Source of the DNA: Chlamydomonas reinhardtii
Lineage: Eukaryota > Chlorophyta > Chlorophyceae > Chlamydomonadales > Chlamydomonadaceae
Reading direction: 5' to 3'
DNA: 64,000 bases
Assembly (NCBI RefSeq): GCF_000002595.2
Contig: NC_057004.1
Coordinates: 5,998,841 to 6,062,840, forward strand
In this document: piece after piece, positions 35,701 to 50,798 of the stretch
Layout of the letters: each line of letters starts with the position of its first letter
How positions within the stretch are numbered: position 1 is the first letter of the stretch
Program-made: the position numbers and the translations under genes
The notes under the pieces: model-generated
The model's input: only the letters and a program-made list of their open reading frames with translations
Told to the model about the DNA's origin: nothing
The model's database searches: none

Positions 35701-37421
35701 TTGAGAGGCGAAGGCTAAAGTATTGCCAAAATATTGAGCCCGTAAGCAACGTGTAAAGCGTCTGGAAGCAGATTGTGTGGAATGCACTCACCATCAAGTC
35801 AATAGCGCCTGACCCTGAATTCGCCACCCTCCGCTTACAGGCATCAAGGCCAAGGTGCCGTTCACTATCTCGCCCGGCAGCGAGCAGATCCGCGCCACCA
35901 TTGCGCGCGACGGCATCATGGACGTGTTCGACAAGATTGGCGGCACCGTGCTGTCCAACAGCTGCGGTCCCTGCATCGGCCAGTGGAAGCGCACGGACGT
36001 GCCCAAGGGCGAGGCCAACTCCATCATCACCTCGTTCAACCGGTGAGTGCTGCAGAAGGGAGAGGGCTGACCACTCGGGGAAATGGGGGACAGGTGTGAG
36101 ATGGACTGCGTGGCTCGGGCGAGTGTACCAGGAGTGTCTGAGGTTGTGACTACTGATCCTGCAGCAACTTCGCGGCGCGCAACGACGGCAACCCCGCCAC
36201 CCACTGCTTCGTGGCCTCGCCCGAGCTGGTGACCGCCTACGCCATTGCCGGCGACCTGACCTTCAACCCCGAGAAGGACACCCTGGTCGGCGCTGGTGAG
36301 TGCCTGACAGCAACAGCCGGGGGAGTGGGTGGGGCTGTGCGGAACACGCTGCGGAGCAAGGGCCGAGGCACTGGCGGAGACCCAGAGAGAATGTGACTCT
36401 CGCTTGCGTTGCCTGATGGTATACCTGTGCTCGCGCCCGCCGTAGACGGCAAGGAGATCAAGCTGGAGGCGCCCCATGGCGACGAGCTGCCCTCGCGCGG
36501 CTTCGACGCCGGCGCCAACGTGTACCAGGCGCCGCCGTCGTCTCTGGACGAGCGCGGCAAGCTGTCCGTCAAAGTGGACCCCGCCTCGCAGCGCCTGCAG
36601 CTGCTGTCGCCCTTCAAGGCCTGGAACGGCGATGACATCAAGGACGCCGCTGTGCTGATCAAGGTGCGCGGTGCCCTTATATTAGGGATTTGGAGGGGAG
36701 GTGATTAAAGAGGACGTTCCTGGGTACCGCAAGTGAAGAGCCGAGGCCAGCAGGTGCTGGGTTGCAACGTTGATCCGACAACTGTATTTTGAAATCCGCT
36801 TGGTCCCCGTGTACTCGTCGCTCGCAGGTGAAGGGCAAGTGCACCACCGACCACATCTCCATGGCTGGCCCCTGGCTCAAGTACCGCGGCCACCTGGACA
36901 ACATCTCCAACAACCTGCTCATCGGCGCCATCAACATCGAGAACGGCAAGCCCAACGCCGTCAAGAATGTGGTGACCGGTGCGGAGGGCCCCGTGCCCGC
37001 CACCGCCCGCGACTACAAGGCCCGCGGCCTGCCGTGGGTGGTGGTCGGTGACGAGAACTACGGCGAGGGCAGCAGCCGCGAGCACGCCGCGCTGGAGCCC
37101 CGCCACCTGGGCGGCGTGGCCATCATCGTGAAGTCGTTCGCGCGCATCCACGAGACTAACCTGAAGAAGCAGGGTATGCTGCCCGTGACCTTCGCCAACC
37201 CCGCCGACTACGACAAGATTGACCCCACCGACACCATCTCCATCGTGGGCCTGAAGACCTTCGCGCCCGGCGTGCCGCTCAAGGTGGTGGGCAAGAAGAA
37301 GGACGGCTCGACCTACGAGTTCCCCGTCAACCACACCTTCAACGACAACCAGATCAGCTGGTTCAAGGCCGGCTCGGCGCTGAACGCCATGGCCGCCGCC
37401 TTCAAGGCCGGCAAGATGTAA
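32723..37421 (+). CDS. ACH1: Aconitate hydratase, mitochondrial type, 14 exons, 802 aa
   Basis: Interconverts citrate and isocitrate in the TCA and glyoxylate pathways, using a [4Fe-4S] cluster. Exons: 32723-32761, 32946-33008, 33090-33161, 33255-33299, 33413-33488, 33638-33776, 33954-34089, 34457-34681, 34919-35136, 35350-35600, 35841-36042, 36165-36295, 36446-36663, 36828-37421; phases join without a break. The sequence follows animal/fungal mitochondrial ACO2 throughout ([65 protein letters not shown]). Cluster cysteines are C400 ([13 protein letters not shown]) and C463/C466 (SCGPCIGQW), with the same spacing as ACO2. The N-terminus [20 protein letters not shown] is a typical mitochondrial presequence, and CACCATGC is a good start context; the frame stays open upstream, so a longer start is possible. 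It has a short insertion after HLIE ([13 protein letters not shown]) relative to ACO2. Convergent with DVR1. Confidence 0.98.
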
Positions 37422-38985
37422 AGCGCTTTTGGGGAAGCGCCCATGGTGGGGAAAAGCTTAATTGGAGGGAGGAGCGGAGCTGGAGCCACGCGGCAAGCTC
37501 GAGAGGAGGCGAGGAACGCGCACGGTCGCACAGCTGGATCGACAGGGGAGCTGCTGGACCACCAGCCGTGATGCGGCGCAGTCGCCTAATATGGTTCTTG
37601 CGGCGCTGACGGACCCAGGCTGAAAGAAAGACGGTGGCGGCAGCTTATGATGGTTTGCGTGCATGACTGTTGGTAAACGCATAGGGGCTGTGCGGCGGAC
37701 AGTGCTACGGGCCATTTGCAGCGTTTGTTACACGCTCTGTATGTGCCCCATGCGCACCGAAGTCAAGTAGTCATGAGGGGTGATTGTTTGCTGCTTTTAA
37801 GCACTATTAAACCGGGAACCGCAGATTGAGCTAAAATGGTACGTCCCTGACGAAAGGCCCACATGGTAACATGTGCAGTGATGAGGGCTCCCGTACTCGT
37901 GTGTTGGCACAAGGCACATTGCCGAAGGGTTGGTGGCTGAAGATAATGTCCAATAAAGTTGCTGCGCAAGCGGTGCTGGGACAGCATCCTCTCTCTCGGG
38001 TCGCCAGGAGCAGGTGCTGCTCATCGCGCAACGGCGAGGCAGGCCTGGATGGGTGGGCATATCGTAAGCCGAAATGCGCAGGCGTGGGGCGCCGGGTTTC
38101 TACGGCTGCAGAAGTTGTTAGACCGCATGATTCTCCAATGCTTTGACTCCCCCTGCGTTCTTACAGCCTCCGCGCCAGCAGACTGACACTGTCCAGCGGG
38201 TGCCATCTGACGTTCCCTCGCACTCATCGCGTTCCCGCACGAAGCAACGAAAACGGTATCTCACGATTGCAGTCGGCGTTCAAAAGAAATTGCTTCGACG
38301 CGACGGACAGTCAGCCCCCTGCGTGCTTTGCTGCGGCAACGGAGACACACGGTGCCCCCACACGGATGGGGCCATATGTCAGGCTCTGTTCATGCAGTTC
38401 ATGCGTCTCAGCTCTTGCGGCTGCAGAACTGCATGCTCAATACTCACAACTCCATTGTTCCACCTGCTATACGGCACACGATTCGACATCCACTGCAAAA
38501 TTGTACTGCAGGCGCTTGGAGTGCCTCAGGGAGTGCCGTCTCGGCTGAGCACCGGCGCACAGCAGCCGACTCATAGCTCATTCCCCCTTCCATAGCCATC
38601 CGCCCGCGCACGCTCCACTCAAAGCTCATGCACTCAATAGTGCGCGCCCTCCATGCAACATTAGCATCTGCGCCCACGATCTGCGCCCCGAAATGAAATA
38701 GTCAACTCCGCTGTTCGATTGAACTCGCGGCCCACGCCGCCATGGGCCCGCCTGCACTCCCTCGCTCCGCCCCAGGTGCCGACCCAGGCCGCACGCTTTT
38801 TACTTCAGCCAACAGACTCCGCTTCCGGGCAACAACGCGAAGCTGCTCTTCTCCACGTCCCCGCGTCTTCCGAACTGGAGTGCCACCCCCCAAGAACCGT
38901 CCGTATCCGAGCGGACGACCAAACGGTACTAGCTACCAGCCCGCGCAAGCGACACGCTGCTGCAGCAGTTCAGTCGCCATACTCC
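37422..38985. other. Intergenic between convergent ACH1 and DVR1
   Basis: Expected to hold both 3' UTRs. No clear plus-strand TGTAA for ACH1 was seen in the first 800 bp. A minus-strand TGTAA lies at 38161-38165. No gene or repeat recognised. Confidence 0.6.
38161..38165 (-). terminator. Candidate poly(A) signal for DVR1
   Basis: TGTAA on the minus strand, about 820 bp past the DVR1 stop. It is far away but is the first such motif I found. Confidence 0.3.
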
Positions 38986-41900
38986 TTACTGCTGTCCGAA
39001 CACGGCCTGGTCGCCCAGCTCCTGTCCCTGGAGGCCCTCCTTCACGGCGCGGCTGCAGGGGTGGATTGGGGGTTGTAAAACATAGTGGTTAATGCGAGGC
39101 GGGGACGAACAGGTGTCAGGGATACGCGCATGAGCGCCGTGCGAGGGACACGCACTTGAGCGCCATACTGGCCCCTGCCCTGACCCTGCCAGCCGCCCTT
39201 CACTCCACCCGTCTCCCCCCCCACACGCGTAATCCCCTACTTCCCTTCTCCCCCTTTGCCACCGCCCCGCGGCCCGCCGCCACCCCGACGGCATCCGCTC
39301 GCCCCCCGGGATGATGGGACTATTGTCGCGTGCCCCTCCGTTGTCAAGCATACGCCACGCTCTCCTCCTCGCTCGCTTGCATTGGGTTCGATTTAGTTTG
39401 GGCTGGTATCTACAACCCCCCCCCTTCACTTCACATTTGATACACACCATCCCATGGATGGCTTAACCCCCCCTACCCCACGCCGCTAGCAATCTTGCCC
39501 TGCCCTCCACGCCACACACCTGAAGAAGTCCTCCAGCGTGTCCTTGCCGTACCCGGGCGTCTCGTCCTCCAGGTACACGCCCCGCGCCTCGTCGTACACC
39601 AGCATGGACTCGGTGGCATAGTACTTGCCAATGCGCGCGAATTCGGCGCTGTCCTCCAGCTGTCACATGGGCAAGGAAGGTGGAGCAGGAGGAGCAGGAG
39701 GAGGGAAATGGGTAAAGGAGTAATGCCTCTTGTGTCAGGAGGCGGCGTGAGGCGGGGTGCAGTAGCACCAAGGCAGCACACGGAGCAAACTGGAAAGGCC
39801 GACAAAGCCTCCTCCTCCGTATCTGTAACAGACACACAGCGCTCGACCAGGGCGCCCGTACTTCACCATCACGCCACGAGCCCGCTCCCTAGCGCTCTCT
39901 TCGTCCCCTGCTCCACGAGCGTCCCGCGCTCCCCGGTAACTCATCCCCCCCCCCCCCCCCGCACCTGCGGGAACAGCTTGGCCAGGGAGTCGAACAGGCC
40001 AATCATGCCGTCCATGAGCGCCACAGGCACCGGGAAGTACTTGGGCGGCAGGCCGGTGATGTTGAACAGCAGGTCGGCCTGCTGCTTGGCCGTGAAGGCC
40101 TTGCTGGGGCCGCCGATGGGCAGCACCTGGGGAGAGCGCGGAGGGCGCGGGTGGGGCGTGAGGAGGGCCGTGGTGAGAGGCGTGGCAGCGGAGCGGGCAG
40201 CCTCCGCGAAGCGGCCTGCAGTGGGCGCTGAGGCCAGGAAGGCCCCGGGCAGTCCGACAGCCGCGTGAAACGGCAGCAACTCAAAGCAACAGCCCAACTC
40301 ATGCACAAACCCAACCGCCATGGCATGCACACATTGCAGCCTGCCTCCATGTAATCTATGACACTGTCTTCCTCAATTGTCATTTCTACCCAGCATCCAC
40401 ACGCGCAAGCAGCCGCGCACCTTGTTGACCTTGTTCTGCTCGGTGACGCAGTCGGCAATGAAGGACGCCAGGTCGGCCTCGCTGATGGGCTTGCAGGCTG
40501 CCAGGTTGCCGTCGCCGAACATGACGTAGGGGTTGCCCTTCTTCACGATGTCGATCTGGCCGGCAATGGACTTGAAGAAGGCGGTGGGGCGCACGATGGA
40601 ATAGGTGATGTCACCGGCAGCCTGCGGGGAGGGCGGGGGCAGCGGAGGAGGCAGGGGAAGATAGGAGCGAGCCGCCGCACAGATATGAGCGCTCATAAGC
40701 TGGGCACCACCCCACCAACTTACTGCCTCTTCTGCCTCCTCTGCCTCTTACCATTTAACGCTTGTCTTGTGCGCGCGCTCTGCTCTCCTTGCCCCGTCCC
40801 TACACAGGCCGGTCCCCGCCCCCGCCTCCGCCCCGCCCCCACCCTCGCCCCCATCCCCATGCCCCCTATCCCCTACCTGCAGGTCCGACTCGAACTGGAG
40901 CTTGGCCTTCTGGAACTCCAGCAGCGGCTTCTGCACGCAGATGGCGGACAGCAGCACAAAGTGCTTGGCGCCCGAGGCGCGGGCCACGTCCAGGCTGTTC
41001 TTGGTGGCGGTGTAGTCGATCAGCCACGAGTCCTTCTTGCCGCCTGCGGTGGGGCGAAGGCGGGAGAGCGTGTGTGCGTTGGCATGTTGCTGAGGTAATG
41101 TGACCCCAGGTAGTATCCCTACATCCAATCATCCGCGCGTGCCAAGGACAACGCTCGGAATTAACACGCACCCAACCCACATGCGTCACGCGCGCTTCTC
41201 ACTGCGCACGCACGACTCCCCCGCCTCCCCACCGGAAGCTTCCACCTACACACCGATCGCCCACTATTTCGCTTAGAGGCAAGCCCTTGTCTTGTTCGTG
41301 TGAATGTTCACTAGCCATTCCACCTCAGGTTGTTACAGTGTACATTACCCTCCACCAGCCCTGCCCTTTGCGTTCCACAACCCTGCTCGCCGCCTCGACC
41401 CAAAACATGACCCCGGCCCCGACCCTCACCCCGTCCGCGCTCTACCACATTACCATGCATACTTACAACCCCCACCCCACTCCCACATCACTCAACCGGT
41501 CATCCCTACAAGCCCCTCACGTCGCCGCCTCCGCCTCCGCCGCACCCGCCTCCGCGCGCCCGCCCCCACCATCCAGGCGCCACCCAACCGCTGACCCTCA
41601 CCTGTGCGGCTGGCCAGGCAGCTGACCACCACGTCAACCGGGTCCTTGAATGCCACGTCCCGCAGCGAGGCGGGGTCCAGCACAGAGCCGAACCGCACCT
41701 CCGCACCAGGGAACTCCTGTGCGTGTAGGTGCGTGCGGGCCAGTGGGTGGGTAGGTGGTTGGGGCGAGAAGCAGCGTGTTGGTGGCGCGTGGCACACTGC
41801 AACAATGCACGTTGCAAATCAACCAAAGCAACCCACACCCCGTCCTTCCCACTCGTCTCGCCCTTCCCGGTCTTCCGATTGTGCCTCCACCTGCCTCTAC

Positions 41901-42558
41901 CTGCCCCCCACCCCCACCCCCACCCCCACCCCCCGCCTCCCGCGTGTGCCGCACCTTGACGATATCCTCGCGGCCCATCTTGCCCTTGATGCCCGCATTC
42001 TCGCGCGCGAACGCCACCACGTTGTAGCCGCGGCTCACGAGCTCCTTCACCACGAACTTGCCGATGTAGCCGGTGGGGCCCACCACCAGCACGCGCACGT
42101 CCTTGGGCTCGCGCTTGCGGTAGTCAGCGTCCACAGCCGCGGCCACGCGCACCGCCTGGCGGGAGGCGGCCATGGCGCGGGCGCGGGGCGCCGCGGAGGC
42201 GGAGGCTGCCTATCGGGAGGGGCGTTTTTGGAAGGGTGCACCGAGCCTTGGCCAGTTGCTGACCACGTTGCAACGCAAGGGCGCAGCGAGCCCACATCCT
42301 GGCTGTGGATATGCAAAATATGCATGCACCGCAAGAGCTGCAGTTTACGCCCCAGAGCGCCCGAACGAGGCCGCGACCAATCGGTCGCGATGGGGCAATA
42401 TGTCAGTTGTCTCGCACCTTCACATTCACGCCGCTGAAGGGAACCACACCGCTGGCGCGAACCTCCACACGGCTGCTGATCAGGTGAGGAATAGCGGCCT
42501 GTGCGCGCGAGCTGGCCTTGCCGGCAGTCTGCCGAACGGAAGTCTTGTTAGCCAGCAT
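38986..42558 (-). CDS. DVR1: 3,8-divinyl (proto)chlorophyllide a 8-vinyl reductase, 8 exons, 415 aa
   Basis: Chloroplast enzyme of chlorophyll synthesis that uses NADPH to reduce the 8-vinyl group to ethyl. Exons: 42558-42418, 42209-41955, 41716-41602, 41043-40877, 40621-40421, 40126-39965, 39659-39520, 39052-38986; phases close exactly. Exon 1 plus the start of exon 2 encode a transit peptide ([20 protein letters not shown]...). The nucleotide-binding motif [15 protein letters not shown] is at about residues 87-101 in an NmrA-like atypical SDR fold. Further family signatures are [86 protein letters not shown] and the closing [13 protein letters not shown] / [10 protein letters not shown], the last split across the final intron. 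An internal ATG at 42173 would give a protein without transit peptide; the upstream exon with matching phase makes 42558 the better start. Confidence 0.97.
39378..39425 (+). repeat. Dispersed ~36-bp block ending in a C run (copy 2), in DVR1 last intron
   Basis: TTGCATTGGGTTCGATTTAG then TTTGGGCTGGTATCTACAA and nine Cs; about four mismatches from the copy at 5366-5420. It lies within the intron between the last two DVR1 exons. Confidence 0.6.
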
Positions 42559-43175
42559 TTTTGTGGCTATCCTAGAGCAAACAAAATGTTGGCTTCGAGG
42601 AAACAGCAAACAGCGCACTTGGGCGACCGCACTTGCATGAGATTTTCCGATTTTCCATGGACAATTGACTCGTGGCGCGGGAATCCCAGTAGGCAACTCT
42701 AAGGGGAAAATGTTTGATAAGGGCAAAACATATCAGTGCACTCGGGGCTGACCCCACGGCCCCCCTTACGGTACTCAACCACCTCCACCCCCTTCCACCT
42801 TGCCTTCCACACGGCGCTTTCCTGCCCACAACATCTACCACATGTCATCAGCCTCGCAGCTTCAACTACAAGCAACTTCATTTAAATGTTGGTTACTTGC
42901 GGTCTGCCTGGTGTCGAACGTCGAGTCTGTGCAACATCCCGCTTGCACCCATCCGGAGAGCGTGCTCCGTTAGCCCGCAGCGGCGTTCCTCAACACGGGC
43001 TCCGGCCTTCCTGGTCCTACAACCTGCCGCCATTGTCCAACACACGCCATGCTATCTTGCTCGCAACACGTCAGCAGAACCAACACCCAACGTGTCCTGC
43101 CCGCCTGCTGCCCGCCGCCCACAACACATCCTCACGGCCTGCATGGGACCCAACACGCGCTTCCCTTGCTTCCAA

Positions 43176-44919
43176 CTACTTGCCCACAATCTTGCCCACT
43201 ATGGTGTACTTGGAGCTGAACTTGCCGATCCAGTCGCGCAGGGCTTCCATCTCGCTGTAGCTGAGCCCCTCCAGGTTGTCATTGCAGTCTGAGAGCTCAG
43301 TGGAGTACAGCGCAAAGGCGCGGGCCACCTCCTTGCCAGCAAACGGGTAGATTCCTGTCAAACCCAAAGCAGCGATAGCATATTAGCAACCCCACACGTC
43401 ACAACTCAATAGGTGGCTTGGCGGCAAATGTAACAGTCATGCAATACCGCGTGGCAGCCGCCCTTTGCAGTATGGTTGTGCAGAGGCTGTCCTTCCGTCC
43501 GTCCCCAGCGCCCCCACACCCCGTGTCAAACCCACCGTCCGCAGCGCCCTTCCCCCGCGCCCCTGCATCCCGTGTCAAACCCACCGTTGGGTCCGTAGTA
43601 GTCTTTCCCCTTGGTAACGTCGTACACCACACCCTTGATGGCCAGCAGCATGGGCTTGGCCGTGTCGTGGCCGTCATAGCCCGCAAGCTGCTCCAGAGTC
43701 AGCTCCAGCGGCGGCACCACCTGCCGTGTGTGCACCGCATGCGCGCGTTCGTACTTGGTGGGCTCCAGGGCCAATGGGCAAACCGCGCATGGGTTCCACG
43801 CATGCTGTGCTGCAGCGTGTTGAGGGATGTTGGCATCGCCGCCAGACGGATTCCTCTTGCACCGCCGTGCAGCACTAAACCAACCCTACACGCAAACGGT
43901 CCCTGCTACCTCAGCCTATTGTCCATATCCGCTCCTCCGCCCCCGCGACGCAGGCGCTCCTCATTCCCCAACCACCACCCACTTCAACGCCCGCCATCCA
44001 ATACCAGTGTCCATACCTATCTCCTCTGCCTCCGCCTCCGCCTCTGGCGCTCACCTGCCCCACCACGTCGTGGCTGGCCGCGAACTCCTGAACGGCCCCC
44101 TCCAGCCGCTGCAGCTGCTCCGGCGTCAGGCCGGCCAGGTCGTCCGTGAAATCCTGTGCGTTTGGGGGGATGAAGGGGTTGACAGGGGTCGCGGATTGGG
44201 TGCGTGCAAGCGGTGGTGCGGCCATGAACAGAATGAGACCATGACGGTGTGCCATGAAGGTTGTGTAGGCCGGAACGGAGTACGTGATGGGCACTAGGGC
44301 AGTGTTGGTGCAGACGCTGCTTGAAGATTTTGCAGGCAGCCGCGTGTTCACAGAAGGCTGTTGCGCTTCAGTTACCGGTGCGCAGCGCCTTCTGGGCCGG
44401 GTGCAGGCGTACCTTCTCGTCGGATGACCCGAGCGCCAGAGCACGCGCAACTTCCCGCCCGGCGAAGGCGTTGCTGGGCTTGCCTGTAAGCAAGGAGCAA
44501 CCCGCGCTGTCACAAACAGCTATGAAATGGGCATACAGGATGCCGCCACAGCAAGGGGACCAGCTCCAGGTTGTTACCCCTCAACTTCGGCACCCAGCCG
44601 CCACCGGCCCCCTTCTGTACCGCCCCGGGAGCGTGCCTTCCCGCGCAGCAGCCCCCGTGCGCTTTCAGAGAGCCCAGCCGCCCTCACCCGGCCCGTAGAT
44701 CTCGTATTTGTTCGAAACGTCGTAGACCTTCCCATTGATAGCCACCAGCGCTGGCTTCGTCCAGTCGTAGCCATTGTAGTAGCGCAGCGCCTCGAGCGTC
44801 ACGTCGCCCAACTTGTAAGGCTCGGGCTTTGGTGGAGGAGCTCTTTTAGAAGTGCTGGCAATAATTACGGCCACCAGGAGCACGACCGCAAGCAGCGCAA
44901 GCACCGTAGATAACTCCAT
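43176..44919 (-). CDS. Membrane-anchored MAPR/cytochrome b5-like protein with two tandem domains, five exons, 238 aa
   Basis: Exons: 44919-44688, 44483-44413, 44153-44055, 43720-43585, 43354-43176; phases close. An N-terminal TM anchor (VLALLAVVLLVAVIIAST, residues 6-23) is followed by a basic, Pro-rich linker and two copies of the cytochrome b5-like heme/steroid-binding domain. Domain 1 is about residues 36-134 (LGDVTLEALRYYNGYD, LVAINGKVYDVSNKYEIYGP, NAFAGREVARALAL). Domain 2 is about 138-238 (LELTLEQLAGYDGHD, LLAIKGVVYDVTKGKDYYGP, YPFAGKEVARAFAL). Known MAPR proteins (PGRMC1, plant MSBP, yeast Dap1) usually have one domain and bind heme through a Tyr in the YGPEGPYGVFAG motif. Domain 2 keeps an aligned Tyr (GIYPFAG) while domain 1 has GGKPSNAFAG. 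Likely ER or other endomembrane; partners unknown. Divergent from DIM1. Confidence 0.9.
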
Positions 44920-45301
44920 TGTTGCTGCCCTTGCCCCTGACAGCGCTGCGTCAGATGTGATATGCGGCAAACTTCAAGTGTAGTAACAACGCAGTGGTGC
45001 AGTTGCAAGGTTGCAGCGAGCAGCCTCGCGAATCGCGGCTGCTCGCCATGCATGCGCGCGAATTTCAGCAGTCGCAGCCCAAGCGAATGTCATTTATCAT
45101 AGGCGCTAGGCTTGGCAGATAGCTTACTTACATCTCATTCACAGCTGTTACCTGCTTTTCCCTGCCGCACAGACTCGCTCGCTAACAAAGTCCTCGCCGT
45201 GACATATGTCCTTGCCGATTTGCCATTTAGCTGTTTTATATCGATGAGTTTTCTACTGCAGTAATACAATCGGCCCTAGAACTTTGTGAGCGTTGTGGAA
45301 A
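44920..45301. promoter_or_regulatory. Shared divergent promoter interval of the MAPR-like gene and DIM1
   Basis: 382 bp separate the two start codons, which point away from each other, so both core promoters must lie here. A TTTATA-like element sits at about 45235-45240, 62 bp before the DIM1 ATG, and could serve as its TATA box. No other motif identified. Confidence 0.5.
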
Positions 45302-49141
<3,840 letters not shown>

Positions 49142-49965
49142 TAGCGGACGGGGGAAGGCATTGGAAGAGGCGGAGAGGGAGAGGGAGTGGGGGAGCAGCA
49201 GGATAGGCAGGCGCGGCGGCAGGGGGAGAGGTTCTTTGCTGCGTGTGTGTCGGCGTGTGTGTCCGCGTGCGATGGGAAAGGGTAACTGGGTAAGGGAGCC
49301 AAGGTGTCGGCATGTACGGTAAACGACGGAAACGAAAGGAGACCCGCCCGGTGCATGTGTGGGCAGGGGTGGGTGGGTGTGCAAGGCAGGGTGGCAGCTG
49401 TGGCTGCCCAGGATCGAGAGGTGCTGTGGTGTGGGTATTTGTCGCTTGTGAAATGTTCAACTGCCGAAAAGCAGTTCGTCTGTTTCTGCCGCTGTGCTCC
49501 GGGCTCTCGGCAAAGCGTATGTACATTGGCGTGCAGAATGGAAGATGCCGTGTTGCACGCACGATGCAAGATGTTAGCAGGCACTGTTTACGGCAGCCAG
49601 GGGATGGGGTTCGCAGAGGAGTGAAAGCGAGGTTGTGAGGTTATGCGCGCAGCGCGCCACGGATGTGGGTCGGGGGCAGAATGGTGCGGCTGCTGCAACT
49701 GCCATAAGCGCCACGTGTGTGAAGCGAGGCTGCGCACGAGCTGGCAAAGCGCGGGGTGCCTTACCCTGTTGTATCGGTACTGGACAGGCGTCTAAATGGT
49801 CGCATCCTGTTACCGTATTATCCATCAGCGCGATGCCCCCCTGGCACTCTGTGAGCATCCACATCAGGCTTCACTGCATTTGTCAACACAGCCCCAGCGG
49901 TACAGCCGGTAGCCCGGTACTGGGATGCCCACACGGCCACCACACAACACATGCAAGGAGCACGA

Positions 49966-49970
49966 TGTAA
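49966..49970 (+). terminator. Candidate poly(A) signal for DIM1
   Basis: TGTAA, 825 bp after the DIM1 stop; the first clear plus-strand copy downstream. Confidence 0.4.
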
Positions 49971-50798
49971 GGTTTAGGTCCTTCGTCTTGTTGCTCGCAC
50001 GCATGTCGGCAAAGTCCAAGCGCAGCGTCAACCCACAACAGCACGTGCGGTGGCTGTGCCCCTGTTGTCCCACAGTCCCACTGCAGCCGGACCCCACAGA
50101 CAAAGTGTTCCCCGGTCACGGGAAAAGGGGCTGAGCCCCTCCACAGTCTGAGGCCGAACAACCTCATCGCCCGGACATAGCCGAGGTCGGTTTCCACAGG
50201 CACATAGCCAAACCAGGTGCCTATCTAGCAGTCGCGATGCCACAGCAGAGCCAACCGCAGCCAGACGCAGCATAATTGTCAACAGCCGCACTACGTGTCA
50301 TGCCGCTACGCATGCCCTGCCAGCCCCACCGCGGACCGCTACCTAGACACCAGCCGGCAGCCGGCTCCTCAGCCTGCGCGCTTGCGCCGCTTCTTGGGCG
50401 GCGCTGCGCTCTCTTATTCCACGTGGCCTTTCCCGCCCCCTCCACTACCAAGATGCGCGCACGCGCAGCCGCTAACAATTCACACAGTCCGACGTATGGC
50501 TACCATGCCGTACCCACAATGTCCACGACAACGCGTGCTCCGGTCACCCAAGTTTGCCCCGCCTGCTCTTTGCCACAGGGAACCCCCCCCCCCCCGCCGA
50601 GCCCCCACCTGCTCCCTCACGTACCCCACGCCTGCCGCCTCCCCGGGCCCACACTTGGTTCTTCCCCTCATCGTACGCTACCGCCACACTCGCTTGCACA
50701 TCCTGCCCCTCACAGTACAAAATCGTCCCATGCATCACCACCGCCATCACCACCACCCCCATCACGACCATTCCCATCACCAGCAACCACCATCCTGC

